Assembly (NCBI GenBank): GCA_030704615.1
Contig: CM060734.1
Span: forward strand, 27,218,001-27,282,000
DNA: 64,000 bases
Direction: 5' to 3'
DNA from: Takakia lepidozioides
Taxonomy: Eukaryota > Streptophyta > Takakiopsida > Takakiales > Takakiaceae
The notes below the pieces were generated by a model. It did not search any database. It was given only the letters and a program-made list of their open reading frames with translations, and was not told where the DNA came from. A program made the position numbers and the translations under genes. Below, in pieces: positions 1-11,480 of the stretch; the first letter of the stretch is position 1, and every line of letters begins with the position of its first letter.

Positions 1-1218
1 TCGACAAACGTGCTGCATGTTGGAGGGAGGACAACGCTTCTTCTATCTGTGTTTCCCGCGATGCTAGATAGCCCGCCCATGTCACCCAATTCCGCCAATT
101 CCCCTTCAACCATGGCCACGATCGGATTTGCATGGCATTTGAGTACCGATATGCAACAGCCCTAGCTTGCTCGCGTTCCCCCACAAGCTGCTCTAATTCA
201 TGTTCTTGGGCCTTTGTAATTTGCACGACTGAACATTCCTCAGTTTCCACTATGGGGTCCTTCCCTTTTCTTGCCCTCTCCGCCGCAAGTCTTTCTTCCT
301 CAATCCTCGCCGGGTCCAGTTTAGACGTTTGCACTTCATTCCCATGCCTGATTGAGTCAACCCTGTCGATGATGCGGTCAATGTCCATTGGTGGCATATT
401 CAAACGCGCCAATATGTCTTGCTCGTTGGTGATTGGCCTCGGGTCCTGAAGCACACCGCGTACGTTGTCGAGAGTCCCCAACCCCATTCTTTCCAGCAAC
501 TTCGCTATTTGTCACCGTTGCAAATGAACAATGTCCTGCAGGTCTTTGATGTGCTGTTCATGTGCGGCCAATCGTTCTTCCAACGGAGAGCGTACCTCGC
601 CCCCCTCCACCTCAGACGTTGAAGGTCCGGCTACGGAGACCTGTTGCGGCGTATAATCTGGAGGTTGATCTGCATTTCCTCCTTCTTCCACCTCGTCGTT
701 TCCATCGAACTGTATGATGTCCTGCCCCTGACGTATATACAAGTCTGGGATATCAGAGAACATGTATAGTCTAGTATGCTGTCTCGCAGTGGCAGTTTGT
801 CAATCCACCGGTCACAATAAAATCAACTATGTGGACAACATGGCCACAAATAAATACAGGACCTTGTTGTTGACGAGCGGTTGACCCCACAATCTTGTAT
901 GTACCTCCTCTGCCCTATGGCGGAAATGTGGGTTGGCGCAGGAATGCAAGCTAGCTTGATTTTGTTTGGTTTGTGGATCATGCCTATCTCTGGGCCACAA
1001 ACGATTTATCTGACACCAGTCCACAAATTTCCTGCAATCACCAAGCGACCACCGCTGCCCCAACTTCCAAACTTCCCAACCTGGTTCCACAAGAATGTTG
1101 GGGTCATTGTATATGTCCCAACGAAGTTCGCGTCTGGCCCCTTTTGGTTTTTTTTTTGAGGTCCAGGTTCATTATCGTCATCCCTGGGATGACCTCCTCT
1201 GTCTTCCTCCTCCGCCAT
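1..1218 (-). pseudogene. broken unrecognised TE-associated protein gene, runs off the left edge
   Basis: Read on the minus strand, three open stretches follow one another. The first (1218 to about 1006) starts MAEEEDRGG and is charged. The second (1090 to 827) is in another frame and carries a Trp/Arg-rich stretch with KFVDWCQINRLWPRD. The third (763 to 1) starts near MFSDIPDLY, is acidic and Pro-rich, then becomes a Glu/Arg/Lys-rich helix-like region (LEERLAAHEQH, later IEEERLAAERARK) that stays open to the window edge apart from one TGA at 512-514, where CGA would fit. I do not recognise the family. A gag-like or second transposon protein is possible, because about 110 bp of the middle part recurs at 22,972-23,083. 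Frame changes and stops argue that it is dead here. Confidence 0.4.
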
Positions 1219-1579
1219 TTATGGCTTTGGCTTACCCCTACTCGACAGGTGTTTGCTAAGAAAAATGCTTTCCCAACCCTCCTAAATCGTACCTAATCCT
1301 ACTCCCTAATTAATCCTCCCCAAGTACTAGAGGCACGTGTCACTCCCTCGGCAGTTCTAGGTTATATGACGCAATGTGCAATGAAAAAAACGTGGGTGCT
1401 AGAGGAGGGCTTCCCGGGAGGTACTCAGCATCGATTTCGTAGAATCCAACGGCCCAAAATATCCCCCACCCAACCAATAGCACCCCTCTCCACTTGGACT
1501 CAATGACAAGGAATGCAACATCCCATCGCCCACCAAGTCCTGGTGTGGAGAAAAATGAGGGAGAGAATGGCCTCCAAGG

Positions 1580-1592
1580 CCTTATAAGCCCC
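1580..1592 (-). promoter_or_regulatory. possible TATA box upstream of the left minus-strand gene
   Basis: A CTTATAAGG element preceded on the minus strand by a G-rich run lies between the left hairpin array and the broken gene. The promoter in front of the hAT gene at 5,971-5,982 has a similar layout (G-rich run, then TATAAGG, just inside a hairpin array). The role is inferred from sequence and position only. Confidence 0.25.
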
Positions 1593-1645
1593 CCCTCCAC
1601 ACTCGGGGCGCGCGCTGTCATCATGACTGCGCACGCTAGTAATAG

Positions 1646-2380
1646 CTGCGACTGCCAGCAGGGGTGGTCGCATTTTTTTTTTTTTCCTTTATTATGTGCG
1701 ACCACCAGCAGGGGGGTGGTCGCAGATTTGTTTATGTTTTTTAATGGGTGCGACCACCAGCAGGGGGGTGGTCGCAGATTTTTTTTTAAAAATCAGCAGG
1801 GAGGTGGTCGCATAATTTTTCTTCTTTTTAATAGGCGCGACCACCAGCAGAGGGGTGGTCGCAAATTTTTTGTTTAAAACAAATAGGTGCGACCACCACC
1901 TGCTGGTGGTCGCACTATTTTCCTTTTCTTTAATAGATGCAACCACCAGCAGGGGGGTGGTCGCATAATTTTCCGATTTTTTAATATCTACCAACAGTCA
2001 GTAGCTCAGTTGGTTAAGTGCACTGAGTGCGACCCGGACGATTCTGGGGTCAAATCTTGCTACTTGATGGGTGTGGTATGGTTCGTGTGTGGTGCCCCAT
2101 TCCTACGCCTCTTGGCGCATAAATGAAAGAGGTTATTTTCTCCTCTCACTACTAAGGGGCCTGATTTGTGAGCTGTCGCTCCCAGGTGTTTCCCAAAAAA
2201 AAAAAAAATTTAAAAAAATCTGCGACCACCAGCAGGGGTAATCAGTAAATCAGTAAATAGGTGCGACTACCAGCAGGGGGGTGGTCGCAATATTTTTATT
2301 TTATTTTAACAGTTGCGACGACCGCTACTGGTGGTCACACAATTGTTTTTTTTTTTAAAGGTGCGACCACCAGGAGGTTG
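1646..2380. repeat. left hairpin array, about 11 palindromic units (GCGACCACC family)
   Basis: Units of about 27 bp read TGCGACCACC, a short CAGCAGGGG loop, then GGTGGTCGCA, so each can fold into a hairpin. They are separated by 20-30 bp of T-rich or A/T-rich spacer. Unit centres lie near 1659, 1710, 1762, 1802 (half unit), 1848, 1901, 1951, 2230 (half), 2275, 2327 and 2370 (half). A SINE interrupts the array between the seventh and eighth units. The loop is asymmetric, which gives the array an orientation; it is opposite to that of the right array at 6,029-6,440. Short ORFs across it are translations of the repeat and not genes. Confidence 0.9.
1996..2208 (+). mobile_element. tRNA-derived SINE inserted in the hairpin array
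   Basis: The 5' part (about 1997-2065) resembles a tRNA: GTAGCTCAGTTGGTTAAG fits an A box and GGGGTCAAATC fits a B box of an RNA polymerase III promoter. It is followed by an unrelated body of about 130 bp and a run of 14 A at 2195-2208. This head, body and A-tail layout is typical of a SINE of about 210 bp. It separates hairpin units 7 and 8, so it arrived after the array formed. I could not define a clean target-site duplication in the low-complexity flanks. Confidence 0.7.
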
Positions 2381-2691
2381 TTCCCCTTGCACCTGTATGT
2401 ATGTTTGGAGAGGCAAATGAAAAGCACATGTATCAACTCCCCATGGATTTGTGAAGGGGAAGATGAATGTTGGGAGCTGCACCTGGCCTTTGTGGATTTC
2501 GAAACCATAATAGGAAATCAACAATGTAAAGGTAATGACGAAACACAAACACACGCACAACCACCAAACCCTTTCTTGGGTACACATATTCCACCATTTT
2601 TATTTCCGTACACGTATACATGTACCCAAACTGAAACATGGATATCCATGGAAACATACTACACATCATGTGATAGAAGTTATGGCTGTAC
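2381..2691. other. non-coding 3' flank of the hAT gene
   Basis: About 310 bp between the end of the transposase frame and the left hairpin array. It has ATG-rich and CA-rich stretches but no convincing ORF, no clear polyadenylation cluster, and no recognisable terminal inverted repeat. It is probably 3' untranslated and subterminal DNA of the hAT element. Confidence 0.5.
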
Positions 2692-5685
2692 CTAATTCCG
2701 TCTGGCACGACGACGATGGTATGATCTCACGCCTAGTACAAAATCTTTGTCCTCACTCACTTCACCCCCGTTCCCATGATCAGTGCTAGAATCATGATCT
2801 CCATCTGTTCTTTCGTTTCCAGAGGCAACTGGCCGTTGGACCCGTAGTCGTCCTCGGAGTACTTTCAGTTGTCTCTCTGGTCGATTTCCACTCCTATCAT
2901 GAATACCATCTAGGATATCAGGCTTGTTTACAGGTCGGTCACCAACAAAAGGTTGCACAATTCTCTGCCAATTCTGGGTTTGTCTCGGATTTCGTGGTGG
3001 CCTTGGAGCAGGTCTCGTATGAGGAGGGCTACTCGCACGTACATCAGAGGGGCCGACATGAGAGGAAGGGGCATGAGATGGACCAGCGAGGGTCGAGGGA
3101 GCACGGTTCACATGCGGACGTCGTCGGGCCAGATGAAACGACAATGGCCGGTCGTCGTCATCTGATGGTTCGACTTGCAAAAGTCCCGCAGCAGAAGAAG
3201 CATCTCCCAAGATCGGAGTAGCGATGGAAGGAATTACATGAGAGGGAGAGAGACTAGATGGACCAGCATGGGATGGACCGGCTTGAGAAAGAGAAACATG
3301 AGATGGAGCGGGGTGAGATGAAGCATGGTTCACAGGGGCACGATGTTGGTGAAAGAATGACAACGGCCGATTGTCATCATCTGGCGATTCGACCTGCACA
3401 TATCCCGGAGTCTGTGGAACTCGTGGTGGGGGAGAGTTGACCTCAACTTCATTGTTGAGAGTGTGCTCCACTGGGGGAAGGGGGTCCGCAATTGGGATGA
3501 CACCATGTCGCAGTTCATCAACAACAAGGTCATCGAAGGATGGATGCATTGCAGCATCATCGTCATTAAATTCATATGGGTCATGTGGAGGATTGCCCAC
3601 ATCATCGGATCCATCCCAACCGTCGGAGTTGGAGTCCTTCGCGGCGTTAGTGTCATCATTGCTGCTAGGTTGGACCTCTGAGGCAGATTCTTTAGACAAC
3701 ATATTCTTCTTGTACCATGCAGATGCGTCACTTGCTCTCCTCTCTCGCAGTAGCCTACAATTCGTGTAGACATAAACCAATTTGTCAGCCCTGGCAGGAT
3801 TCAACCTGTTGCGAATCTTGTTGTGAACAAACGAGTAACTGCTCCAGTTCCGTTCACAGGACGAGGCAGAGCACACTTGAGCAAGAATACGCTTTGCAAT
3901 GGGAGCTAATGTTTTTGCTCCAGCTCCAATCAGATCCCACCATTCATGTGGCAACATGTTCATTGCTTTTGGATCCGGAATGTCATGGAAAGGATTCTGC
4001 CGATCCGAGAAGCACTGGTACTCGGACAACTCTTGCTCTGCCATGTTCAAGGGCGCAAGTTGCATGATGACCCGTACAAGCCTGGCTTTGGCATCCACAT
4101 CGTCTCTCAAATCCGTATTGTCCAGGAAGAATGGATTCAGCAAGGCCCCCGCATAATGCAAGTCCGTGCAAACCATCCGTTTGCGGTCGTAAAATGCATC
4201 TTCGGTCCTTGCTGCCAAATCATCGTCCATAGAAAATGGAGAACGCCTCAAGGATTGCACGTGCTTCTCAAGGTTTTCCAATATCAACCATGCTTTACCC
4301 ATTATTGGTTGTTTTCCATCAAACTCCCACAAAGCAATCAACACCGGCTCCACCATGTACACAAAATTTGCACATTTCACCCAGAAATCGTCGGAGCGAA
4401 TGATTGCGCGGACCCTCCGACTTTTGCTCAAAGACTTGGACTTACGAGAGTCGCGTAAGGTGCCCACATATGCATCCCATTGAGGGTCAATGATCACCTG
4501 CTCCAGACCCGCCCTCACAGTCACCAGTCGATCCACCATCAAAAAGTTTGTGGCAAAGCGGGTTTCACCCGGGTTCCTAAGGCTGTATTTGGGTTCATGC
4601 TTTCTAAACAATGCTAGAGGGATGTGATGTGTACGAATGAACGTCACAACCGACTTTGCCCTTTTTACTAGTTGTTTCATCCATGATTCTTTTCCCCAAT
4701 CCTCCAAAAGGAGATCAAATATATGAGCAGCACACCCTTGGTAATATAGATGGGGATATCGTACCATCAAAATATCAGCCATATTAACCATGTTAGATGC
4801 ATTGTCCATGCACACTTGGACAATTTTATCAGCTCCAATTTTATCGATGTAACTCGTCAACAACCCTGCTTGATAACGTGCATCTTTTCTCTCCCCGCTT
4901 GTGTCAACGGATCCCAAAAATTGTTCCCCCGCAGGACAGACCAGCATGACATTGAACAGTGGTCGATTAGTAACAGAACTCCAACCGTCCACACATATAG
5001 TGCTTCCATATTTCCGGAGAGAATCACTTGTCTTTCCATTCACCTTTTGGGTGAGGTCAGACATAGCCTCTCCTAGCAATCATGTGCGGAGATCGCGATA
5101 ACTCGGAGGTGTGTATGTGGACTTGGAATCGGACGTGGCTTTGACAGTAGCCACAAACGCATGAAGCCTCGAGACATTGAACGGAATATTGGCCTCATAG
5201 AAAAATTGGGTCCACTTCTTATCCAGAGTCCTCCTGTGCGACAAATTTAAGCTTTCTTGCATTGATTGTTGCCTCAATGGTCTGGTCCGTACAAGTGTTG
5301 GCGTACAATCGGGTATTGCTCCTGACCCACCAGCTTCTCCACGAACAGTAAACGCCTCGCAAGAATCCCCCTGGGTACAACTCTGAGGGACAATTTGATT
5401 CGAACCTGGAGTGTTTGGCTCAGAAGCCGCGGCCACATCAAGAGACGGTGGGATATTGCCTCCACATTGGGCAAAGTGGGCTTTCACTCGCATGGAGGTT
5501 TTTGGGTACAAACTAACCCCTACATTCTTCCCATCTCTGTAGCCGAGGTGATATAACATGCGATCTTTGCGACCCGCCAGCTTCAATGCACAAAGATTGC
5601 ATTGAACACCGTCCTTTTTGTGCGGGTCTATGGTGAACCAAGGGATCCACTCCTCCTTCATCCTCACACCCAAAACCCTAACCAC
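2692..5685 (-). pseudogene. hAT superfamily transposase, one in-frame nonsense codon
   Basis: One reading frame of about 998 codons runs from 5685 to 2692, broken only by TGA at 5080-5082. The first 201 residues hold a BED-type zinc finger pattern: W13, W16, then C29-x2-C32 and H46. After the stop come the DUF659/hAT catalytic core and the C-terminal dimerisation region. Acidic residues at the expected places are the Asp of CVDGWS, the Asp of CMDNASNM, and the Glu of SSCERNWS; NKIRNRL follows as in hAT dimerisation domains. The last 300 residues are Ser/Pro/Asp-rich and look disordered. The start is the first Met of the open frame; the ninth residue is another option. A CGA-to-TGA change would explain the break. 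Family assignment is firm; activity here is unlikely unless the stop is read through or a relative supplies transposase. Confidence 0.88.
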
Positions 5686-5970
5686 AGACTTAAGGTTGAA
5701 CGAAGAACACTAGTGTACTTGGTAGATTTGTCAAGAGCAATAGAAGTTAGAATATAATGCGATGACCCAACACTACGGCATCAATCCAAGTGGATCAATG
5801 CACCATGTAGTATTGTGCTTTTCGACAATTTGCTGCAGTGGCTCTGGTGGAAGCCACAACAGCAAAAAGTCCGCACCCTCCTCTAGGGCTTACACTCTTG
5901 CTCAAGGAATAGAGAACATTCACTCGCCACAAAAGTGTTTGCCACAAAAGAAGTGAGGGGCATTTGGACC

Positions 5971-5982
5971 ACCTTATATACC
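5971..5982 (-). promoter_or_regulatory. probable TATA box of the hAT transposase gene
   Basis: On the minus strand the sequence reads GGGTATATAAGG, about 290 bp upstream of the first Met of the transposase and about 50 bp inside the right-hand hairpin array. No other TATA-like element lies as close. It would place transcription start near 5,945 and leave a leader of about 260 nt. Inferred from sequence only. Confidence 0.45.
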
Positions 5983-6028
5983 CTCCAGCCTCCAAGCCTC
6001 ACACGCTCGACGAATCAGATCCAATGCT

Positions 6029-6440
6029 GCGACCGCTCCAAGTCGCACGATGAAGTCGGATGTTATTTTTTTTTAAAAACTTCTACGACCACCCTCATGC
6101 TCGTGGTCGCACCTATTAAAAAAAAGAAAAATGTTGTGAACACCCTTATGCTCGTGGTCACAAAGATTATTTAAAAATAAAATAAAATTGCTGCGACCAC
6201 CCCCCTGCTGGTGGTCGCACCTATTAAAAAAACAGAAAATTTCTGCGACCACCCCCTGCTGGTGGTCGCACCTATTAAACAAAATAGAAAATTTCTGCGA
6301 CCACCACTATGCTGGTGGTCGTACCTATTAAAAAAAAAAAAATGTTGCGACCACCCCCATGCTCGTGGACACAGAGAATTTTTTATTTTATTTTATTTTT
6401 TAAGAAAATTCTGCGACCACCCCCCTGCTGGTGGTCGCAC
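6029..6440. repeat. right hairpin array, 7-8 units, inverted relative to the left array
   Basis: Units read CTGCGACCACC, CCCCTGCTG, GTGGTCGCACC and are spaced by ATTAAAAAAA-type spacers. Centres are near 6097, 6148, 6205, 6257, 6308, 6359 and 6425, with a half unit (GCGACCGCTCCAAGTCGC) near 6037. This is the reverse complement of the left-array unit, so the two arrays form an interrupted long inverted repeat around the transposase gene. The array ends at about 6,460, where sequence shared with 55.5 kb begins. Confidence 0.88.
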
Positions 6441-7439
6441 CTATTAAAAAAATAGAAAAATGCTGCAATGGCGGCGCTTTGTTTTTTCTTACAGGCGGGA
6501 GACAATAATGTGAATGCATCGTCTCTTTCCCTCCTCTGGCTTTTAATTTTTGCAGCGGCGCTTGTGTGGGGAAGTATCTCTTTCTCCCTTCTTAAACCTA
6601 GCAAGTGTGCTTGTATGCTTCACTTCTCCTTTGCTTTGCTGGAGGTGGCTTGGTGGTGGTGATGGCGCACAGTTCTCTTCCCCAATCGCTCAAGGTGCTT
6701 TTGGTGATTAGGGTTCCATTTGTTTTATGTCTTTCTCTCTCACTTTTGAGGTTCTTAGTTGACATCGATGACAAGTGTAGGGATCTGTGATTCACCTGGG
6801 GTTCCACAATCCTCACTAACCTGTTGGTTTTTGTGAGGGCTTGATGGGACCAGGTGAGGATCCCTACTTGCTTTGAATTCTCTTGAGCTTGCAGATATGG
6901 ATGTGGGCAAAGGGAGCCTATTGTGTATGGCGTCTTGACCTGGCTGCTGCCTGCAGCCCCGATTTCGACCCGCTTGCTCCTGGTTTGGCATGCCGATGCT
7001 TACTTTTGACTTATGTTTTGCTGCCTTTCATGGAGCATTTCGGCCTGGCAGGCCTGTCTCTTGAAGCCCAGCATCTGGACCTTACCTTGTCTTGTAATCT
7101 TTGACAGCGGTGCCTGTGGATTATTAAGCTAGGTACTGTTTTGGCCTTAAAAAGGAGGCGAGTTTTATGGGTAAGGCCTCAGTGGCTGTCAGGTTCTAAG
7201 GAAGAGGAGGCCCTGATGTTTAAGATGGCAGCCTGATAAGGCACTGACAGGCCTCTTATAGACCTGAATCTGGTGTAGAATGGAGCATAGTGAGGTTTAT
7301 TTGCCAACCTTGGCGTAAGCCTGCTGGAAAACAGCGTTGGTAAGCTCTACTGGACCTTTGACAAAGATTATTAGCCTTGTATTGTCATCAGGCCAGTTAC
7401 CTGCAATGTATGGATTATTTTTTGGCCAAGAGGGCTTGG

Positions 7440-8112
7440 TCCTGGGCACTCAAGATGTTTGTGTGTCCATGTCTTGAATCTGTAATATGGCAGGCCGTTC
7501 TTCTATTCCCAATATGCCTTGCATGATGCATGTCTTGGGGCAATTGTGAATGGTATAGAATGGGGCTGCAATTTGTCTTGTCATGCCCAAGAGGGTTACT
7601 TGGTTGCATGTTTGGAAACTGAAAAACTGCAGGCTGGTCCATCAAGATGCTTGTGTATACATGTCTTGAATCTGTAGTATGGCAGGCTGGCCTTGCATGA
7701 TGCATGTCTTGGGGTAATTACAAATGTAAAGAATGAGGCTGCAATATGCTTTGTCATGCCCAAGAGGGTTACTTGGTTGCATGCTTGGAATTTGCATCAA
7801 GATGCTTGTGTGTACATATCTTGAATCTGTAATATGGCAGGTTGTTCTTACTTGCCCAAGATGCCTTGCATGATGCATGTCTTGGGGTAATACTGATAAG
7901 GTAGGCTGCAAATTAAATTTTGTCATACCCAAGATGTTTGTTTGAAGGGCATGTCTTGAATCTGTAATATTGCAGGTTGGCTTCACACACACAAGATGTT
8001 TTGCTCTAGAATGCATGTCTTGTGGTAATTATGATGCCAGGAAAGGGTATGACAGGCTGCAACAATCTGATTTTTCAGTACACAAGATGTTTGCTTATAT
8101 GCTTGTCTTGTT
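7440..8112. repeat. array of CAAGATG...CATGTCTTG hairpins in element R
   Basis: About nine imperfect hairpins of the form CAAGATG, a 10-15 nt loop, CATGTCTTG occur in 670 bp (near 7458, 7538, 7658, 7700, 7812, 7872, 7943, 8005 and 8097). They alternate with a conserved AATCTGTAATATGGCAGG segment and a TGCCCAAGAGGGTTACTTGG segment. The same array is present at 56.5-57.2 kb. Confidence 0.75.
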
Positions 8113-8621
8113 GTCATGACCTATACATAAACAAACCCCGCCCTCCCACCCTGTTCTATCATGAATGATTGGGTGAAATCAATTAGGAAGTCATGACTAG
8201 AATGGAAGTGTTAGATGGTGCCCTGTTTATGGGCTGTTTATGTCTTTAATTGACAATGACCCTAGTAGGGTCTTGTCCATGTCTTGACATGACATGAATA
8301 TCTTCCCACTCTTCCTTTTCCAGTGTACTTGGTGGTTCTTGTACACACCATCTACCACTTTCCTTTCTGGTTATTTCTTCATCATGTTGATATACTAACA
8401 TGGTTTTTTTCTGGCCTGGCAGAAGGTCCCTCCATGACAAAGATATGGAGCAATGACCTTCATAAGGTATGTCCTCCAGCAAAAACTTGTTAGTGAAATT
8501 AAGCACGGATTTCTTTAAGATAAGCATAGTGCTTTTGAGTGTTGTCTTCATACTGATATATTGAGTTGGGGCCAGGTAAAACCACCTGCAGGAGTATGTG
8601 TACACCTTCTACATGATTCGG

Positions 8622-11468
8622 TCAATGCACACTACTCGTGTTAGACTTTGAAGAGGGAGAAACCTTATGAAGGGGTCTGGTATGCACTCCCTTACGGGGT
8701 GAGTGCATACCACACTCACTCCATAAGGGACTGCCATACCACTGGCTGGTTGGTGATTGCCCCCTCTCTCCCTCTGTCTCCCTCCATCCTTGGAATTGGC
8801 CGGTTTTTTCAATGTTAATTTCCTGCTCCATTGGTGTTACCAATGTAATCTGTGTCTGATTCTGTGTTTCAAAATGCAAATCATGCTGCAATGGTTTATC
8901 ATGGATACCACTGTATCCTTTCAACTTATTGGCATTGAGTCTTCCAAGCATCTCTTTGTTAATGGTTTGTAACATGGCTGTGCTGTTATCATACATCTTC
9001 TGTATGACATAAGGTCCTTTCCATGGTGACTTAAGCTTATAAGCTTTAATCTTTCCCTTCTTCTGCAACCACAGAACCAAATCACCCGTCTTAAAAAAAT
9101 TTAGTTTACCTTCATCAAATCGATCCTTCCTCTTCATTTGAATTCTGGTCATGTTATCTGCTGCATCAGCACGTACTTCTTCCACATGATATAATTCATG
9201 TTTCCTGACTTTAATTGAATCCTCCATTTCCATTCTCCTTCCCCATTCAGTTCTCACGGTAGGTAATAAGAATTCCACTGGAAGTAAAGCTTCCATACCA
9301 TAAACTAATTGGAATGGTGTATACTTAGTGGTGACTTTATATGAAGTCCTGTATGACCACAAAGCTGTCAACAGCTTTGTATCCCAATCCGTTCTGTTTG
9401 CATTGACTATCTTAGCCAAAATAGTGCATAGTATTTTGTTGGTGGCCTCTGCTTGCCCATTGCCCTGTGGGTAATAGGTTGTACTCTTCCTATGCACAAT
9501 CATAAACTCTTTAGTCAATAGTTCTATGATCTCATTAATGAAGTGACTACCCTGGTCACTGATAAATTCCAGGGGACAGCCAAATCTTGTAAGTATGTTC
9601 TCATACATGAACCTTGTTGTAGACTTAGCTGTGTTGTCCCTCAGAGCTTTAGCTTCCACCCACTTTGTAGTATAATCAGTGGCTGTGATTATATACTTGT
9701 TCTGTGTATTTCTGGCTGGTGGGTTTATTGGCCCAACAAAGTCTAGTCCCCATTTCTGAAATGGTTCAGTAGGCATCGTCAGATGCAAAGCCATCTTTCC
9801 AGATCTTTGCAAATGTCCTAGCCTCTGATACTCATCACAACTCTTGCAATACTTGTGCACATCTTTGAACAGAGTAGGCCACCAGTAACCTGCAAGTAGT
9901 ATTTTTCTGCTGGTAGTCTCCTCTCCAAAATGACCTCCAGCCACTCCTTTATAAACTTCTTCCAAAACTTTATTTACTTCGTGGTGGTACAAGCATCGTT
10001 TAAGAACTTCATCAGGTCCTAGCTTATACAATCTGCCACCTATCATAGTGTAGGGTAAAGCCTTGATAGCTATTCTCTTCCTCTGTTCCTTCCCATAACT
10101 GGGTAGGCATTGACCATGAGTAAGGTAGTATCTGATTGGCCACTGCCAATCTAACCAATCATCTGCACTCCCTTGCACCTCCACTGCAAATAAACTCGCA
10201 TCAGGTAGTTGGTCGTCTACTCCCGTGGCGGGCTCTCCTGTTGATAGGCGTGACAAGTGATCTGCCACAAGATGCAAACGGCCAGACTTGTAAACAACTT
10301 CGAATTCAAACTCGTGCAAGATTATTAACCATCTTGCTATCCTGCCACTTATCAAAGGCTTGTTCACCAGATAAATCAAAGCCTGATGATCCACATAAAA
10401 CATAAACTTCCTTCCCGATAGGTAATGCCTGAATTTCTTGACTGCATAAATCATTGCCAATGCTTCTCTCTTAGTGGTGCTATAGTTCTTTTCAGCACTG
10501 TTCAACAACCTGCTAGCATAGTACACAGGTGAATCTATGTTTCCTATGATATTTTGGGCTAACACAGCTCCCAATGCTTCTCCTGAGGCATCACAGTGTA
10601 CATGAAATACTACATGCCAGTGAGGGTTAATCAGCACAGGTGTAGTTGTTACTGACAATGTAAGTTCCTCAAAAGCCTGTTGACATTCAGCTGTCCATGC
10701 AAACACTGCATCCTTCTTCAAAAGCTTGCTCAATGGAGCTGCCATCTGTGCACATCGTTTAACAAACCTTCTATAATAAGTAGTTTGTCCAAGGAACCTC
10801 CTTAAACCCTTAACGTTACTTGGTGGTGGTGAGGCTTTAATAGCCTCTGTCTTTCTAGGATCCACAAGCAGTCCCTTCTTACACACAATGTGTCCCAGTA
10901 GTACCCCTGAGTTCACACAAAAAGTACATTTTTCCGGATTCAGTCCAAGACCTCTCATCCTGCATCTAGCCAAACATAACTCCAACTTCTGCAAGTGCTC
11001 ATTCTTAGAGCTGTACACACTGAAGTCATCTAAAAACACTTGCATAAAATCATCCAGATACTCAAAAGATTCACTTATCACCCTCTGGAAAGTTGCTGGT
11101 GCATTACAAAGTCCAAAAGGCATGACTTTGTATGCATAAGCACCCCAGTCTATGATGAAAGCTGTCTTTCCCTGGTCTTCTTCCGCCACTTGCACTTGGT
11201 TATATCCACTGAAGCCATCCATGAATGAGTACATCTCATGGCCTGCCACAATGTCCAGTACCGCTTTTGTAAATGGCAAGGGGAAGGGATCTTTCTTTGT
11301 ACAAGCATTTAGCTTCTTATAGTTCACACAAACTCTCAGTTTACCATTCTTCTTGGGAACTATCACAATGGGTGACAACCAAGTTGTATACTCTATCGGG
11401 TATATGAACTTAGCCTCAGCCAACTTCTTGATCTCTTCCCCAACCTTCTGTGCATAGTTAGGATTCAT
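8622..11468 (-). pseudogene. pol: Ty3/gypsy element 1: reverse transcriptase, RNase H, integrase
   Basis: A 948-codon open stretch. Reverse transcriptase lies in about residues 30-200 (FSGYNQ, FGLCNAPATFQ, catalytic FLDD). RNase H is about 270-390 (Asp of HCDASGEA, Glu of TKREALAM, Asp of VDHQAL). Integrase has an HHCC zinc-binding part ending CKSCDEY near 560 and a D,D,E core (LDFVGP, SDQGSHF, GQAEATNK). A C-terminal basic tail ends in KLKGY. The sequence is of the Tat/Athila-like plant type. A stop at 11,478-11,480 separates it from protease, where element 2 has CAG. Similarity to element 2 ends at 8,824, so the last 65 or so residues are read from element R and are not original. Confidence 0.9.
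8645..8800. repeat. compound hairpin D, copy 1
   Basis: GGTATGCACTC and GAGTGCATACC face each other across CCTTACGGGGT. A longer, imperfect pairing then involves GTATGGCAGTCCCTTATGGA, making a compound hairpin of about 68 bp followed by a CT-rich tail. The same unit occurs at 37,655-37,815 (reverse), 54,612-54,772 and 57,948-58,115. Confidence 0.8.
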
Positions 11469-11480
11469 TTTATACCTAGC

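Larger units (their letters stand above)
6465..8823 (+). repeat. element R, copy 1 (non-coding, hairpin-rich, both ends truncated)
   Basis: From GCAATGGCGGCG at 6465 this sequence runs parallel to 55,542-58,126 with only scattered differences, except that about 70 bp at 8,576-8,642 is replaced by about 285 bp in the other copy (57,666-57,950). The 5' part present in copy 2 (54.6-55.5 kb) is missing here because the right hairpin array abuts it; the 3' part stops at 8,823 where gypsy element 1 begins. No frame is conserved beyond chance between the copies, so I regard it as non-coding repeat DNA. The orientation given is nominal. Confidence 0.75.

Noticed and set aside
1692-1994. 100-codon minus ORF rich in ATTPLLVVAPIKKKK-like repeats
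   Set aside because: It is a translation of the hairpin array and its spacers; similar ORFs appear in the right array in other frames.
1646-6440. The regularly spaced hairpin units resemble a CRISPR array
   Set aside because: Spacers are low-complexity and not unique, the units vary, the setting is a plant-type genome, and there are no cas genes.
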